This document shows, in pieces, positions 1-7,125 of a stretch of 7,125 nt of DNA. This DNA is from Chitinophagaceae bacterium UBA2789 (GTDB lineage: Bacteria > Bacteroidota > Bacteroidia > Chitinophagales > Chitinophagaceae): contig DEHX01000018.1 of assembly GCA_002352145.1 (NCBI GenBank), positions 1 to 7,125 of the forward strand, read 5' to 3'. The notes below the pieces were generated by a model. The model was not told the origin of the DNA and searched no databases. It was given only the letters and a program-made list of their open reading frames with translations. Both the position numbers and the translations under genes were made by a program. Every line of letters starts with the position of its first letter. The stretch's first letter is position 1.

Positions 1-59
1 GGTTCAGATAAATTATCCTGGAAAAAGCTACTTCAATTGGCAACGATCAAATAAAATGT

Positions 60-77
60 CAGTGGGATTATCCACTG
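60..77. other. Small perfect inverted repeat downstream of the sprA terminator
   Basis: CAGTGG (60-65) and CCACTG (72-77) form a perfect 6-bp stem around the loop GATTAT. On the minus strand it is followed by ACATTTTATTTG, and on the plus strand by CACTTCTGTATCTATTTTAT. Neither side has a T-tract directly against the stem. It could be a weak backup terminator for sprA or the terminator of a convergent plus-strand gene that ends near the left edge, where one frame stops at 52-54. It could also be chance. No other signal in the first 113 bases could be supported. Confidence 0.35.
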
Positions 78-113
78 CACTTCTGTATCTATTTTATATC
101 CAGAGATACCACT

Positions 114-150
114 AAATAAAAACGGATGTTCTGAAGATCACAACATCCGC
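114..150 (-). terminator. Rho-independent terminator of sprA
   Basis: Read on the minus strand, CGGATGTT (130-123 on the plus numbering is its partner; this arm is 149-142) pairs perfectly with AACATCCG (130-123) over 8 bp. A flanking G-U pair (150/122) is possible. The 11-nt loop can close further with TGA/TCA (140-138 with 134-132) around a 3-nt tip. The stem runs directly into TTTTTATTT (122-114). The hairpin begins 27 nt after the sprA stop codon. On the plus strand the hairpin is followed only by TTTCAATATT, so it should work mainly in the sprA direction. It implies that sprA is the last gene of its transcript. Confidence 0.85.
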
Positions 151-177
151 TTTCAATATTGCCTATTAAGTTATTTC

Positions 178-3100
178 TTACTGTGTCAATGAAACCCTCA
201 CCTGTAAACCTGCCCTTGTATTTGTAATCGGGAAGGCATTACTGATCTTGGGAATATTCCTGTTCTGTTCAAAGAACAGTTTCATGCTTACCCTGTTGTT
301 GACCACATAATCTATAGAAGGTGCAATACGTATTACTTTCTGACCGGCAGTACCAAATGCAGTTCGCTGGTCAAGCTTGCTGTTGGCAGTGGCATCATCT
401 CTCAAACTGAAGTCAACCCGGATAGTCACATCATTATCCATCTCACCCTTCATGAAAGGCAGCTTCTTGATCAGCGGAAGACCTTTTCTTCTCCAGTTAA
501 ATCCAAATGTAACCTCAGTACTGCGTTGCTCTGCCAGCTGGTAATCGATAAGACTCAGGCTCAGTGTGCGGCTCTTCCTGAACTCAAAACGAGTCTGTAA
601 CTGGTTAGTGAAAGTCATGTCAATTTCAATCAGCGGATCAAATGCTTCCTGGATAGTAATATTCGGCACCAGGAAGTAAGGAATAAAATTACCGGTTAAT
701 GTATCGGTGAAAGAAGGATAACCCACCCTGAACGGATCAAGGAACAACAGTGCTGTATTAAAGCTGTTCATGCTAAAAGTGCTGTGGTATCCATGCCGGA
801 TAGATACATTGGTAAATATCTTATCCAGTCCCGGTATTCTTGAAAGGCCTGTATAGGTAACTGTCCAGTTTGGTTTTGCTTTAATTCCCGAGAAAGGATT
901 AGAACGAAGATTTGGGTTGCTATTTTTTATCAGGCTTACGCTATTAGGATCCTTATTCGTGTAGGCTGCAATAAAGGCGGGTATTACCACATCCTGTGCA
1001 TAGCGGCCATATCCTTTATAGAAATTAGGATCGTTAGGGTCAATCACACCGCCCTGGTAAGGATTTAGTCCCGCAAGCCGCTTTGAAAGTATGGCACGGT
1101 TGCTCTCAAACTTCTGAAAGGTTTCTGATACTACATTCGGATCAAATTTCTTAAAGAGGGTCTGGAATGCGATATAGCTAACATTAAAACTTCCCAGTGC
1201 ATAAGGGTTCAATCTCGTCAATCCAACATTATCAAACTTACTGGTATCCTTATACAATTCTGAATACTGCTTATCAAATGTTTTATCGTAATTGATATCA
1301 ATATTAAAATCACGGAAAGGACTTACCTGTGCAGTAAGATTTAACCGCTGATTGTAGCGCTGCTGTATCATCGCTGTCACCAGGGTGTCGGCAGACAGTA
1401 ATCCTTTTGCACCGAAACGATTTATCCAACTGGTATCGGGCTGGTAGCCGAATATATAACCGAAACCGGGTTGACGGCTCTTGAAATTGTAACCTAATAC
1501 CCTGGTACTGTCCATATATCCGGGCAGGGTTGTTCCCATATCCTCGGTATATTGAATTCCCACTCTCTTTAAAGAAGTGGCCAATTGTAAAAAGGCCTTT
1601 GGCACACCTGAAATTTCCGGAAGCGGCCTGTTGGGATCTTTCTTTCGTTGTTGTTTCTTCTGCAATCTTTGCTGCTTCCTTTCCAGTTTTGCCAGTTTTC
1701 TTCTTTCTTTTTTGCTCAGTTTTGCTTTGGAAGTATCTTGCTGAGAAGGCATACCGGGTACAACTTGTTGCTGCTGCTGATCTTTTTGCTGTGCACCGGC
1801 ATTATCACCTTGTTTAGTTTTATTATTTTTCGATTTCTTATCCTCTTTCTTATTATCACCTTTACCTCCCGGCTGATTTTTATCTCCACCAGGCTGACTA
1901 TTGGCAGGTGGCTGCTTAGGCGCACTGGTATTTACTGCCCGGAGGAAACGGGACTTATTGTACAACATTTCAAAGTTCATTTCACCGTTGATGGTCCTGG
2001 TCTGGGTATTGGACAACGTATTGCCCAAGTCAATTTCGGGTGTTCTTGCCAATAATGAACCTGCCAGCCAGTTGTATTTGGTATTATAGCTGGCCCTTAA
2101 TGTAGTCCAGTCAAGCAGAGGAATTTTCTGCATTGGAACATTGTAAGTAATGGTTACTTCCTGACGGTAGCTGGTATTTCTTCCGCCCTTTAACAAGTTT
2201 TTGCGAACAGAATCTTTGGCTACTTTATTATCAATCCTTCCAAAAGGCTCATCAATCCTGGCATTATTGACAGCATTAAAATCAATGGATATTGATTTGG
2301 TAAGATTCCATTGCAGGATATAAAAACGGTCGAATGTAAAGTACTTATTGTAGGTCTCCGGTATTTTGTACGGACCACCACCAACATTTCTCGGTCGGGT
2401 GGCGCCGAACTGCCTGAACACATCTGCCCTGAAAGAAATCTGCGATGGCGCATAATTTAAATTGAATTCCTTCAGCAATGCCAGCCATTTTGATTTTGAC
2501 TTGATCAGTTTCTTGAATGGCTCAAAGGGCTGCACTTGCGGGGCATAAGTATATCCGACTGCACCTCGGGTCCTTCTCATCTCATCTCTTTCGATCAACG
2601 GGTTATAGCTGAGTGTTTGTATATAAGAATAATTGAAATCGAAATTGGTAACACTCCAAATCTTTGGCCGCTTACCATCTGTCTTTATTTTCTTTACGTT
2701 GGTCAGGTTAAAAGTTTTTGTGGTTGTTACATCCAGTGACTCCCTTTTTATTGAGTCTCTTTCCTTACCATCTACCTCTTTCAATTTATCTCTCAGTTTA
2801 ATATCCAAATCATAAGGATCATATTCAGGTGTACTTGTTCTGTGGCTGATGCCCATATAAACCGGCACCTGCAACCCTAATTTTTTGGGCAATAACTTAC
2901 CAGCTTCGATGGTAGCAGTGGCATCCACCGTATAAACATCTTCCCTGCTTCTTTCATTTACCCGCTGTTCCAGTGTTCCAAAACCCCTGGTTCTCGCAGT
3001 TGCCGCTAAAGAGATGTTTCCAAGATCTGCTAATTTAATATCTGCTCTTGCCAGTGCAGCCCATCCACCCTCTTCATCGAGTTGAGATAAACGGAGCTCA

Positions 3101-6100
3101 TTGAACCAGACTTCTGTACACATGGATTCCTGCGCCAGGTTTTCAACACCCAGCAACATGCCCCTTACTTCACCAAGATTGGGATTACCCAGAATAGCAT
3201 AGGTTCTGCCATCAGCAGAGGTTTCAGAATAATATTGCGACGGAGGCACGGCTTGTTTATTTCTCCTTGATTTTAGCTGTGTGAGTAACTCTAATTGAAA
3301 ATCAAGATTGTTTACAGCAGGCCAAATGGTCAGTGAATCAGTTGTGCCAAATGGAGTGATCTTCAGCGGAATTTTCACCTCGTAATAGTTACCAGAAAAA
3401 TCATTACCAATACGAACTACCGCTCTCATTTGACCATCTTCTATCGGCTGTGCATTTTGAACAGACTCTGCATGAATAAACATAGACAATCTGCCGTACT
3501 GCCGCATATCGAGGTTCATTGTCTTAAACACACCTCTTGCTTCATTCTGCGGCAGGCCGCAAACCTGTACACTCAAAGCCTGTTCATTCAGGAACAAAGC
3601 AACGTTATTGTTGCTCAATTGCTGCTGTCTTTCTATGCCCGGAGGAATGGTATAAGGGATAGGCTGACGCTGATCGTTTTCTTCCACATTCACCGCCAGG
3701 GTGTTTACATTAGTTGGATCATTTAAAGGCAACTGGGTGTAGTTACCGGTAGTATCAATTTGGTACTGGTATTTCCTCCATTGGTTTCTTACCAGTTCCA
3801 GTTTACCAAAACGCATAACTACTGAGTCATCAAACCCGGTTACAAACATCCTTATGAAACGGATTGACTTGAAGTCAGGAATGTTACCGATCTTTTGCTG
3901 GTATTGATTGATGGGAATACGGAATAAGTACCACGTTTCAGGTCTTGTGTTGCCATCAGCAAGGTTTACTGTTACTACCCGCTTGTCTGTGATGAAGTTG
4001 CTCCCCACAGGCATATTCGGCTGAATGTCCACTTTGTACTGGAAGTATTCTTCCACTTCATTCATCGTGTTATCACGGTTCAACTCTTCTGCGTCGGGGT
4101 ACTGTGTAAATGCATTTACGAATTGAGTGTTGTTTTCAGCTATAGGTGAATTGCCATGCGGATTATTGATATTCTTGTATCGACCTAAAATACCGGCAAC
4201 CGGTTGCTGATCAAAAGCAGGATCACGGTATGCCCTGAAGTTATCAGCCGCAGGATCACTAAGAGCTTGTTGATATATAAGAGACCCTGTTCCAAAAGTA
4301 GCTGCAAGGTCAGTAAGGTATTGGCTAAACCTTCTTCTTTCCGCATCATCCTGTAACCCGTCATAACCCACGTCCTGGTATTGACGATCTTCAGGCAGAA
4401 TACTGAATCCATTAGTGATCTGCATAGGATTTGCCGGAACTTGTCCCCAAACCGTATTGGAATCTAAGGCTGCATTATTGGTAGGTGTCCGCAATCCATT
4501 TTCATATTGCCTTTTCCCATCTCTTAAAATGTCTTCTGAAATATTTCCCAGGTTAAAGTAAAGCTGGCCACCAGTTGGGTTTGAATTATTCAGAATAAAA
4601 GGATCCTGTAACCAGAATTCAATGAACTCAATATTACTGGTTTCAAAATCCGTTTGGTCAATATTCCGCATCATGCCGCCCCATGATTGTTTAGGATTGG
4701 TGAGTTTACCATTAGCATTAATCCTCGTATTGCGGTATTCTAAATTGTAGGGTCCTTTGTCTTTTGGATAGAATGCAATATCAAAAGTTGTCAGCAGTCC
4801 TTCCCCAAACTGGGTGCTGCGGCGGGGGAATATCTCTCTTTGTAAAACCTGTCTTGTTTCAGGTCTTGATAATTCAGCCAGGTCATTGCGCAAAGGATTA
4901 TTAGGATTTCTTTTTTCCTGCAATACCGGTTCAATATTATACCAGGCAATCTTTGCCCTGTTATAACCACTGCGCAGATCATTCATCAGGGATGATTCAG
5001 GGAATAATCCATTTCCCTGCGGCACTGAAGCCAGTGTCCAGCTAATGATTGGAAAACGAAGATCAATATTGGCCCGGGTACCTTCAAAGTCGTCAATATA
5101 TACCTGGCCACCACGGTCACCACGGCTGGGATTGATTTGTTTGGCATGACCGGGATCCAGCAATGCAGCTTCGGCATATGCTGTAATGGACGACATTGAT
5201 TTGGTAGAATAAAACGGCAGTTTATCGAGCCACTTTGTTAATCTGGGTAAGTTATTACGATAATCCACATCAATACCATACATCGTATTGCGAATTGGAT
5301 CTTCACCATAAGTCTGCTTGATGAAGAAAGGCCTTTCTCCTAATCGTACTATTGTTCCGCCGAGTGAAAGTTTTTTACTGGCCAGATAATCGAAACGTAC
5401 GCCCAGGAAATTCTTTTGCTGAAAGCCAAAGGCCTGGTTGTTCTCATAAGCAATATTTACGGGTACACCCGATGCGAGAATGGCAGAATTTGTTACCCGC
5501 AATGTCCCTAGGTCGTAGTTGATTTCATAGTCAACGTTTTCCTGTAATACTTGACCGTTGGCTGTTACCGTAACAGAGCCACGGGGAATATTAAAACCTA
5601 ACTGGTACTCACCTGATGCAGGGTTATTGGCAGAACCGGCAAAACTGTTGCCGCCAAAGCCCGGAGCAACACCAGATGATTTGGAGCGACCTACAATTTT
5701 GAAACGGTTCAGATTGGCAAAGGTCTGGGCAATCGCTTTAATCGTATCATAAAGCGGATAGTACAAATATTTGTTCCTTAATGTCTGGTTGGCGTAAATA
5801 TAATCGAGGTCGTGACCAAAAGGTTCAAGCACCGGGAATACAATTCGGCTTTGCGATGAAATAACAGTGAAGCCCTCTACAAAGTCAAACACACCATCGG
5901 GCTGCGGGTCATTTTGATTGTTCAGCCTGTCAAGATTCACCAACGAAATGATTGGAGCCCCTTCATATGTGTTGATCACATCAGTTGGAGGTAAATATCT
6001 TTTTTCGCCAAGGCTGGGTTCTTCATAAGTAAGATCCAAACGGAAGTCCTGTCTTTCTAATTGGCCAAAGCCTACAGAATAGACATTCTTCATCATCAGG

Positions 6101-7125
6101 TCCCAGATAGGAAGATTGGTACGCTGAGATGTAGCTTTTAATAATTTTAAGAATAAAACCCGTTGTGAAGTACCTGTTGTATCTGGCGGTACATCCTGCG
6201 AAAATTCACCCACCTGGTACACTCTGCCATTATAGGTATACTGAAAAGCTATACCCAATACTTCATCAGGCTGCAGTGGCTGGTTTAAAGAAATAAAACC
6301 GATACGGTCATTGAAATAATAATCTGTAGGCTGCAGTTTACGGGCAAATGTTTTTTCAAAATCCTGCACCGGCAACAAGCCCAGGGTAGTTAACTGGTTT
6401 TGAACTGTGGATGAGTTTCGATAATTGGGGTTGCTTCTTAGTGTTGAATAAAGATTATTCGCTTCATTTTTTGGCAAGGGATCTCCGGTTCCGGTAATCA
6501 CACCTGAATTGTAAGGATTGTTTTCACCAAGATCCATGAAGGCCACCACATCCCTGGTATCGGTAGTAGTACCATTTCTGTTGGTCACCCAAACTTCTAC
6601 TCTCAGTATCTGCACTTTTGAATTTACAACCGGCAGTTGCTTCATTGCCGTGTTGTAATTATTGCGGAAATATTGCCCCATCAGGAAGTGCCTGTTCTCA
6701 TCATATTCATCCGCTTTTAGTGAAAAGCTTTGAGTGGAAGAGCCCCCCTGTAAGCTTTGTGTTTGCCTTTGCGACTGTTGGTTGGCCAACACAGTGGTTA
6801 CAAATAATTTTCCAAACTGCAACTGTGTCTTTACACCAAAGAGGGATTGTGCCCCGGGAATCAAGGTTCCTTTGGAAGCGAAGTTGGTATTACCTGCCTG
6901 GAAGATTTTTACAATATCATCATCTTTTCCACGAAAATCGAGTTTGAGTTGGTTTTCAAAATTGAAATTGGCCAGTGTATTATAATTGATAGGAAGTTTC
7001 AATTTTTCTCCAATACTCGCATCCATCTGTAATTGCGAGTTCATGTTGAAATCAAAACCGCCGTTATTTCTTGCCCTTTCAGGTAAGGTTGGGTTTTTAA
7101 TGTTTTGCCCCTGGTAACCCGCCAT
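178..7125 (-). CDS. sprA: SprA/Sov, type IX secretion system outer-membrane translocon (5' end cut by window edge)
   Basis: This gene encodes the giant outer-membrane pore of the T9SS, which carries folded substrates with a C-terminal signal to the cell surface. In gliding Bacteroidota it is also needed for motility. The known family structure is a single-chain barrel of about 36 strands that binds PorV and a plug protein. Visible family segments, numbered from the first Met in the window: NPTLPERAR (11-19), LIPGAQSLFGVKTQLQFGK (88-106), a VEVWVTNR segment (176-183), YIDDFEG (676-682), WGGMMR (815-820), IEFWLQDPF (835-843), DGLQDD (922-927), a MRFGKLELVRNQW segment ending at W1116, CGLPQ..ARGVFK (1189-1201), CTEVWFNELRL (1336-1346), LPGYM (1867-1871) and SRTLSLS near 2185. 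The final strand ends in VSLTQ. A Lys/Gln-rich insert spans 1735-1829. There is no frameshift or internal stop. The ATG at 7125-7123 is probably internal: family members have a signal peptide and an N-terminal segment before NPTLPERAR, and no signal peptide is visible. The length of 2315 residues is already close to the roughly 2400 usual for the family. A terminator follows the stop. Function is very secure; the start is not. Confidence 0.97.
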   Translation of the reverse strand: MAGYQGQNIKNPTLPERARNNGGFDFNMNSQLQMDASIGEKLKLPINYNTLANFNFENQLKLDFRGKDDDIVKIFQAGNTNFASKGTLIPGAQSLFGVKTQLQFGKLFVTTVLANQQSQRQTQSLQGGSSTQSFSLKADEYDENRHFLMGQYFRNNYNTAMKQLPVVNSKVQILRVEVWVTNRNGTTTDTRDVVAFMDLGENNPYNSGVITGTGDPLPKNEANNLYSTLRSNPNYRNSSTVQNQLTTLGLLPVQDFEKTFARKLQPTDYYFNDRIGFISLNQPLQPDEVLGIAFQYTYNGRVYQVGEFSQDVPPDTTGTSQRVLFLKLLKATSQRTNLPIWDLMMKNVYSVGFGQLERQDFRLDLTYEEPSLGEKRYLPPTDVINTYEGAPIISLVNLDRLNNQNDPQPDGVFDFVEGFTVISSQSRIVFPVLEPFGHDLDYIYANQTLRNKYLYYPLYDTIKAIAQTFANLNRFKIVGRSKSSGVAPGFGGNSFAGSANNPASGEYQLGFNIPRGSVTVTANGQVLQENVDYEINYDLGTLRVTNSAILASGVPVNIAYENNQAFGFQQKNFLGVRFDYLASKKLSLGGTIVRLGERPFFIKQTYGEDPIRNTMYGIDVDYRNNLPRLTKWLDKLPFYSTKSMSSITAYAEAALLDPGHAKQINPSRGDRGGQVYIDDFEGTRANIDLRFPIISWTLASVPQGNGLFPESSLMNDLRSGYNRAKIAWYNIEPVLQEKRNPNNPLRNDLAELSRPETRQVLQREIFPRRSTQFGEGLLTTFDIAFYPKDKGPYNLEYRNTRINANGKLTNPKQSWGGMMRNIDQTDFETSNIEFIEFWLQDPFILNNSNPTGGQLYFNLGNISEDILRDGKRQYENGLRTPTNNAALDSNTVWGQVPANPMQITNGFSILPEDRQYQDVGYDGLQDDAERRRFSQYLTDLAATFGTGSLIYQQALSDPAADNFRAYRDPAFDQQPVAGILGRYKNINNPHGNSPIAENNTQFVNAFTQYPDAEELNRDNTMNEVEEYFQYKVDIQPNMPVGSNFITDKRVVTVNLADGNTRPETWYLFRIPINQYQQKIGNIPDFKSIRFIRMFVTGFDDSVVMRFGKLELVRNQWRKYQYQIDTTGNYTQLPLNDPTNVNTLAVNVEENDQRQPIPYTIPPGIERQQQLSNNNVALFLNEQALSVQVCGLPQNEARGVFKTMNLDMRQYGRLSMFIHAESVQNAQPIEDGQMRAVVRIGNDFSGNYYEVKIPLKITPFGTTDSLTIWPAVNNLDFQLELLTQLKSRRNKQAVPPSQYYSETSADGRTYAILGNPNLGEVRGMLLGVENLAQESMCTEVWFNELRLSQLDEEGGWAALARADIKLADLGNISLAATARTRGFGTLEQRVNERSREDVYTVDATATIEAGKLLPKKLGLQVPVYMGISHRTSTPEYDPYDLDIKLRDKLKEVDGKERDSIKRESLDVTTTKTFNLTNVKKIKTDGKRPKIWSVTNFDFNYSYIQTLSYNPLIERDEMRRTRGAVGYTYAPQVQPFEPFKKLIKSKSKWLALLKEFNLNYAPSQISFRADVFRQFGATRPRNVGGGPYKIPETYNKYFTFDRFYILQWNLTKSISIDFNAVNNARIDEPFGRIDNKVAKDSVRKNLLKGGRNTSYRQEVTITYNVPMQKIPLLDWTTLRASYNTKYNWLAGSLLARTPEIDLGNTLSNTQTRTINGEMNFEMLYNKSRFLRAVNTSAPKQPPANSQPGGDKNQPGGKGDNKKEDKKSKNNKTKQGDNAGAQQKDQQQQQVVPGMPSQQDTSKAKLSKKERRKLAKLERKQQRLQKKQQRKKDPNRPLPEISGVPKAFLQLATSLKRVGIQYTEDMGTTLPGYMDSTRVLGYNFKSRQPGFGYIFGYQPDTSWINRFGAKGLLSADTLVTAMIQQRYNQRLNLTAQVSPFRDFNIDINYDKTFDKQYSELYKDTSKFDNVGLTRLNPYALGSFNVSYIAFQTLFKKFDPNVVSETFQKFESNRAILSKRLAGLNPYQGGVIDPNDPNFYKGYGRYAQDVVIPAFIAAYTNKDPNSVSLIKNSNPNLRSNPFSGIKAKPNWTVTYTGLSRIPGLDKIFTNVSIRHGYHSTFSMNSFNTALLFLDPFRVGYPSFTDTLTGNFIPYFLVPNITIQEAFDPLIEIDMTFTNQLQTRFEFRKSRTLSLSLIDYQLAEQRSTEVTFGFNWRRKGLPLIKKLPFMKGEMDNDVTIRVDFSLRDDATANSKLDQRTAFGTAGQKVIRIAPSIDYVVNNRVSMKLFFEQNRNIPKISNAFPITNTRAGLQVRVSLTQ
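1639..1923 (-). other. Lys/Gln-rich low-complexity insert within SprA (residues 1735-1829)
   Basis: By direct count these 95 residues contain 22 Lys, 18 Gln, 5 Arg and 9 Asp/Glu, and no aromatic residue. The first half is Pro/Gly/Asn-rich and looks disordered, and it includes a run of five Gln at 1783-1787. The last 30 residues (1800-1829) are a strongly basic stretch with Leu spaced as in an amphipathic or coiled helix. The insert separates the strand-like segment ending in FLRAV from the AFLQLATSLKRVGIQY segment, which leads to LPGYM. Other SprA proteins, as I recall, also carry a variable Lys-rich linker here, so it is probably a long inter-strand loop rather than a foreign insertion. Which side of the membrane it faces is not shown by the sequence. 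Confidence 0.8.

Noticed and set aside
45..60. ATTTTATTTG on the minus strand as a possible Bacteroidota -7 promoter element (TAnnTTTG)
   Set aside because: The match is imperfect at the second position, there is no TTG/TTTG -33 element at the right distance upstream, and no start codon with coding potential follows within the window.
178..240. Possible T9SS C-terminal sorting domain on the product
   Set aside because: The C-terminus is a plain amphipathic strand ending in VSLTQ, continuous with the barrel. There is no separate sorting-domain motif, as expected for the translocon rather than a substrate.
1708..1713. A6 run in the coding strand (AGC AAA AAA GAA) as a possible programmed slippage site
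   Set aside because: The main frame continues intact for more than 500 codons with conserved family motifs, and no alternative frame offers a meaningful product. A run of six A is expected in a Lys-rich stretch.
1530..1817. Plus-strand open frame of 95 codons
   Set aside because: It is an antisense shadow of the same region of sprA, overlapping another shadow frame, and has no recognisable domain.
1648..2055. Plus-strand open frame of 135 codons with a very hydrophobic, Leu/Phe/Ile-rich, membrane-like product
   Set aside because: It is the antisense of the Lys/Gln-rich insert of sprA. Complementing AAA, AAG and CAA/CAG codons yields Phe-, Leu- and Cys-rich strings. It has no family similarity I recognise, and the sprA frame accounts fully for the region.
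6618..6947. Plus-strand open frame of 109 codons with several Cys and His residues
   Set aside because: It lies opposite the conserved N-terminal SprA segments (about residues 60-169), whose coding sense is clear. The Cys/His content does not form a regular metal-binding pattern.

Overview
The window is almost wholly one gene. A single uninterrupted reading frame on the minus strand (7125 to 178, 2315 codons plus a TAA stop) encodes SprA (Sov in Porphyromonas), the giant outer-membrane translocon of the Bacteroidota type IX secretion system (T9SS). I recognise it from family-typical segments in the expected order. The remaining 177 bases lie downstream of the stop and hold a convincing intrinsic terminator, a second small hairpin, and no gene I can support.

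Organism: SprA/Sov is restricted to Bacteroidota. The N-terminal motif NPTLPERAR followed by an NGGFDFNMN-like stretch, the moderate-to-low GC content and the Tyr/Asn/Gln-rich barrel sequence suggest the Chitinophagaceae/Sphingobacteriia side rather than Flavobacterium or Porphyromonas. That placement is from memory of family sequences, not from a search.

Layout, in gene direction (right to left): the right edge cuts the gene. The first visible Met lies immediately before a segment that is internal in SprA, so the signal peptide and roughly 150-250 N-terminal residues are probably outside the window. Next come the N-terminal family segments (about residues 80-210), the IDDFEG, WGGMMR and FWLQDPF blocks (about 676-843), a second module with the RFGKLELVR segment (about 1085-1117) and a cysteine-bearing segment (C1189 to C1336), and then the long C-terminal beta-rich barrel portion. 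The barrel portion is interrupted by a 95-residue Lys/Gln-rich insert (1735-1829). The stop is followed 27 nt later by a GC-containing hairpin and T-tract.

Function: SprA forms the outer-membrane pore through which T9SS substrates carrying a conserved C-terminal signal leave the periplasm, working with PorV, a plug protein and the inner-membrane GldL/GldM motor. None of these partners is in the window. I found no previously undescribed system here. The points worth a second look are the truncated start, the basic low-complexity insert, the cysteine pair and the terminator that isolates the gene on its 3' side.
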